Source of the DNA: Paraescarpia echinospica | Taxonomy: Eukaryota; Annelida; Polychaeta; Sabellida; Siboglinidae | Length of the DNA: 64,000 nt | Reading direction: 5' to 3' | Assembly (NCBI GenBank): GCA_020002185.1 | Contig: CM034534.1 | Coordinates: 62,986,771 to 63,050,770 of the forward strand | Shown here: positions 54,301 through 60,300 of the stretch, piece by piece | Position numbering within the stretch: position 1 is the stretch's first letter | Layout of the letters: every line of letters starts with the position of its first letter | Program-made: the position numbers and the translations under genes | Notes under the pieces: model-generated | Told to the model about the DNA's origin: nothing | Databases searched by the model: none | Seen by the model: only the letters and a program-made list of their open reading frames with translations

Positions 54301-57300
54301 TACATTAATATACTAACTTGGAGGCAGTGGAAGCTAGTCCATCACCTCCCAGTGCCAAGGTTTACTCACATGTTTCCGAGTTCATTCGCTTCCTTGGACC
54401 ATTGACCTCTGATCAACCAATTGGCGATTTAATTCAAAAGACACAAAGGTAGCTACCAAGAGTTATTTCCTTACATGTCTGTTTGCAAATATGCTTGCTT
54501 TAACTGGCAACAGCAGATATTAAACAAATGGTCAGCAGGAACAATTTTAAGTTCAAAGTACTGTACTGGTGATAACCAGTGCCCTTTGGCTGGTTGCTGC
54601 GTGGATGGGTGTAAGCTAGTACTATTTATTAATACATTGTATCATATATAATGCATTGACAAGGCACTCATGGCGCCTACATTATTACAAGTGTTTCCCA
54701 TTTCCATGTTTGGATTTTTAGACTTCACCTGGCATCAGGCAGAAAGACCAACGACTTAAAGTATCTCTTCTTAAAGATACAGGAAATGGGGGTAAACGAA
54801 AGTGCCCAAGTTTCAATAAGGCCAGAGGTGGATTCAAACCCCAATCCTCTCGACTGACAGTCCAGTGCCCCAACCATTAGACCATCACGCCCCACCCGTA
54901 TGTAGTCGCAGCAACGAAGTGATCGCGATCCACAGAGGTTGAACAAAAATGTTAATAAAGCTTTTTCACCTGAAATGGGTTCGTTGGTGGTATATCTCAT
55001 CACAAACAATTCTCCACCCGAATCCACCCATGGCAAACCTCGTTTTTCGCTCAAATCCAAGATGGCTGACATTACACAGGGTGTAATATTTAAATGGACC
55101 TAATTTTGGAACTAAGCAACATAGAAATACATTTGAAGTGCATTAAGGTCAAGGCAAAATTTGAAGAAAAAAAAGAAGCTATAAATAAGCTGGATTCGAA
55201 CCAAATTGGCATGACTTTGCAACAATATGAAGTAGACGTTAAGGTCATGCATTAAGGTCAAGGTCAAATCCGACCCGCTTGGGACCGCCCCTCAAGAACA
55301 TGCAGATCAGTTTTGTATGAACTGCACAAATCAGATGTCTTCATGCTATATATATACATACAGTGATATTTCTATGCAATGAATTGTGGATTTATGAATT
55401 ATGAATTTCCTATCAGCATTTATGGGTACTATTTTATAACCTTGTGTCTTTTTTCAGGTGATTTAAATGTGACTGCTCTTCTTGCTCGTCTCTGTCCAGA
55501 TTGCACTTGATGATTGGTGTGCCTCAATGCAAATGCATGGAACAGCCAGGCTGTGGATGCAGTATCAGAGAATGGTCGAAATTCTGAGGGCTTTCATCCG
55601 GTCTGCATGTATAGGAAGCTGGCCTCTGTATTTATAGTCTCTGTGTGATATGCAGGCTTATCTTGCAGCTGCTGGGAACAATAACTACACAAAATCTCTT
55701 GCGCTGTTCATCCAAAAAATGCTGAACCTTAATCGTACTCACCCAAACGTACATGCTGCTTTCATGAAGGGTCTCTTCCCGGTCAGGGGAAGTGATGGTG
55801 CATGGTCAGGTATACTCACAGATCTCTTCATAGAGCAAGTTCTGATGGCTGGAATCAAGTCAACTAGGGGTCTAAAGCATGGCTGTGGCTTCAATGAGAG
55901 TACTTGTCTTCTCGTCCTGCTATCCAGACCAGTGTGGGCCGATGTCAGCCAGTGCATCTTTGAGATAAAGGGGTTCTCTTCAAATACAGGAGATGGGCAT
56001 TATGACCTACCAGCGTCACACATCCGACGTGACATGTCCGATACACAGAAGCTGCTTCAGGTTTTTGTTGAGTGGGGACCTTTCAGCAAAACTTAAGAAA
56101 AGCTTGTAATCCTCTCAACATGATTGATGGCAGAGGATCAGGTCAGTGAACGTGGACAATGCTCAAAGTGTTGGAGAGAAGATCCTAACTTCCATGGTCG
56201 GTCATTCTGTGGATTACAAGTTCTCCCAGAAGAATCAAGTGAACACTCTGGCCTCATCTGTCCATGTCAAAACTGCTTCCAGGGAGCGAATCGAGATGGA
56301 TCCCAGCGTCTGTGCAAGCATCTTCTTGTTACGGGTATCAGCGATATCCCTATGCCTGATCTCTTCAAACATGAGTTGTGCTCTTTCCCCCTATCTCTTT
56401 TTGACAATCATACGCGCATGTGGACTGGGGACAAAGTAGAGCTCATCTTCTAAAGCTTGTCCTTGATGCTTGACAAGGGCTTGCAGTTTATTGTTGATGG
56501 GGAGGATTGCTCCACAAGTTCTCATGGCCCAAGCACTCCACAAGAGTGATAAACTGTATATGGTGACCTCGAAACAGACAGTGTTCATCACTACAGTGAA
56601 GAAGAACCTGGATCCAGCCCTCTCAGCTCTGCTCTTCCTGCACGCTCTCAGTGAGTGTGATACCATGTCAAGTACTAGTATACCACATCATTAAGCCTCA
56701 ACTCCGCACAGGTGGCAAAGTTCTTGCTAAAGATGGCTACTTCTACACAATACATGTCGCTAGAGTAGCTTCCGCCGACGAATGATGCAGCCGCCTTCCA
56801 CAGCCATCGGACTTAAAATTACCATCAGATACAGTGATTGGTGTGGCAACGATATCTCCCCTGAGGCTTTGGGGTTGGATAGCATCTTCTGGTGGTCTCG
56901 TGCCTATCAGAATGACTCTGCCAGTGGCACCAGAGCAACTCCTCAAGATAATTTGATGTAATTGCAGTGGTCAATGCAATAAGAAAATATGCACCTACCG
57001 CAGGAACGGACTGCAGTATACACCAGCAGGATGATGATGATAACCGGGATGTTGACCAGGATCTTACAGGATTGTAAATAGACAATATGCATATATACAT
57101 AATAGGATGGATTGACACTGAAACGTAACTTTGAACTATAATCACCTATAGTATATGGTTTGATGATTATGCATAGTAAACGTGGTTGTAATGACACATT
57201 AATTGGTAGCTTATTTCATCAAATTTTGCCTTGACCCCTTAATGCATGACCTTGACTTCTAACCACCTCAAATGTGTCACCAAACGAATGGGCATCCTAA

Positions 57301-60300
57301 AGTTAGTTGGAAATGACACCTCAAATGTGTTTCTATGTTTCTTAGTTCAAAAATTAGGTCCATTTGAATTTTTTTAAATATTACACCCTGTGCAATGCCG
57401 GCCATCTTGGATTTGAGCAGAAAACGAGGTTTTGCCATGGGTGGATTCGGGTGGAGAATTTTTTGTGGTGAGATATATCACCAACGAACCCATTTCAGGT
57501 GAGGAAGCTTGTTAACATTTTTGTCCAACCTAAATCATTTGTTACTGGGACTAATGTGGCTGCACCACGACAAGAGCAATCAAGACTGAGACTGAACACT
57601 TGTCCAGAGTATACTGATGATGCTCCAACACTAAGACTGAACACTTGTCCAGAGGCTACTGATGCTCTAACACTGAGGCTGAACACTTCCCCAGAGCCTA
57701 TTGATGCTTTAACACTGAAACTGAACACCTGGCGAGAGGTTACTGATGCTTTAACACTGTAACTGAACACCTGACCAGAGGTTACTGATGCTCTAACACC
57801 GAGACTGAACACTTGTCTAGAGCCTAACGATGCTGTAACACTGAGACTGAACACATGTCCAGAGCCTATGGATACTCTAACACTGAGACTGAACACTTGA
57901 CCAGAACCTACTGATGCTCTAACACTGAGACTGAACACTTGACCAGAACATACTGATGCTCTAACACTGAGATTGAACACTTGACCAGAACCTACTGATG
58001 CTCTAACACTGAGACTGAACACTTGTCCAGAGCCTATGCTGATGCTCTAACACTGAGACTGAACACTTGCCAAGAGCTTACTGATGCTCTAACACTGAGA
58101 CTGAACACTTGACCAGAACCTACTAACATTCCAAAACTGAGATTGAATACATGTCCAGGGCATGCCGACACCAATACTGAGACAGAACACTTGCCCAAGG
58201 TCTGCAGTGTGCCCATGAAACCAGTTACCATTGCTCTGATTACCTGATGTCCTTACATTACACTCACCAGTGTAGCCAGGAAGACATGTACAGCTGTACC
58301 CATTGACCATGACGTTACACGTTGCTCCATTCTGACAAGGATTGCTGGCACACTCGTCTATGTTGTGTTGACAGTTGTAGCCAGTGAATCCAGAAACACA
58401 ACTGCACTGGTAAACACCTTCCCTGCCCGAGTTGTCTGAACAAGTTGCTCCGTTCTCACACTTCTCCTCTGCACACATGTCAATGTTGACACACTGGGAA
58501 CCACCGGCTGTGAACAAAACAACACAACATAACATCTTAGTTATTTTCGTATAAAACATGTCAAAAATAAATTAACATCTTAATGTCCCAGATATCTTGT
58601 CTTTAAAAACAAACAATTATCTGCCTTGAAATTAAGTTTCCAGTGATTACCTACCATCACAAAGTGTCCAGTGGTTACATACCATCACCAAGTGTCCAGT
58701 GGTTACCTACCATCACCAAGTGTCCAGTGCTTACCTACCATCACAAAGTGTCCAGTGATTACCTACCATCACCAAGTGTCCAGTGAATACCTACCAGCAC
58801 AAAGTGTCCAGTGGTTACCTACCATCACCAAGTGTCCAGTGAATACCTACCATCACCAATTGTCCAGTGACTACCTATCATCACCAAGTGTCCAGTGGTT
58901 ACCTACCATCACCAATTGTCCCAGTGGTTACCTACCATTACCAGGGGTCCAGTGATTACCTACCATCATCAAGTGTCCAGTAATTACCTACCATCTCCAA
59001 GTGTACAGTGATTACCTACCATCACCAAGTGCCCAGTGATTACCTACCATCACCAAGTGTCCAGTGATTACCTACTACCAAGTGTCCAGTGGTTGCAGAC
59101 CATCTCCAAGTGTCCAATGATTACCTCAGATTACTAGGTGTCCAGAGATTACCTACCATCACATTCAAACTGGATCTGGTAATCGTCACACGTGGTGTTA
59201 GTCGTCTGGTTGGAGTTGAGACAGAGGAGACCGGCTGTGCTACAAGCCACTTGCAGGACCTGGCTGGTTGAGTCACCCTCACTGAAGGTTTTGTCTGAAC
59301 CTTTCACCCGACATATCGCCCCGACTGGGGCTGTGCCTCCGCAGACTGAACTTTTCTGTTGCAAAACAGCCAGGGGTACAGTACAGAAAACGTTAACTTT
59401 ATGCAACTATATCTACCTATATTCTTTAATAATACGCACGTGCATGCATGTGCGCGTGTGTGAGTGCGTGCATTTGTTTTGCATTTCTACCTGTCTTTGT
59501 AGTGATGACATTAAAATGCATCTTGCTTATAAGGCAGTTCTACAATAACTCAGAGTGAAAAGGTTTTACATACATGCCCACAGATAAACTTACTGACTTA
59601 ACCAGGTCTTGACACTAAGGTTTTGTATCCACTGGCCCAGGGGGCCAGTAGATTTGAAAAGTTACTGGCCCGCCCAGAAGCCTTACTGGCCAGGATTTTG
59701 TTTAAAAAAAATGTTGATACCGACGTGCCTGTCGGTCGCTTCACAACGTCAAAGGTTCGCTTGGAGCGATGTCATGCCGACGTTTCCGAAATTCTTATTT
59801 GTGTGCATCGTTTACGAAATTAAGACAGCGACTATAAGAAGTGATAACGCAAAGTTAAATGAAGATTTTTAATCGTGGTATCACTCGGCAGTCTAGATGC
59901 TATCAATCATGCAAAATCTGAGACGTCACTGACATATATTTTCAGCTCAGGGCTTGATACCTTAGCTGGCTGTCCTCAGCATATCGAAAGCATTTCTTGG
60001 TTTTGGCAGTGCCTGAGGCTTAATTCTAAGGCCGGTATTTCCAGGATAACGCACATTATTTCATGATAAATATGCATCTGAACGCTGATACCATGTTATC
60101 ATTATTTATGACTGGCGATGACTGATACTGATGTAAACAATGTGACAATGTGAATGCTGTCCAGAGTCCTTGCTCTCGTTACGCGCAAGGCACAGCTGTC
60201 AAATGTTTGACAGTATAACAAATTTCCTTGATAACTTGATATGGAATATCATATGCACTAGCGTTTTATCATGCAGACGACAGTTGAGAGTTGAGTTTTT

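Noticed and set aside
54826..54896. Genuine tRNA gene on the minus strand
   Set aside because: A and B boxes are good, but no matched acceptor stem is seen and a SINE body follows.
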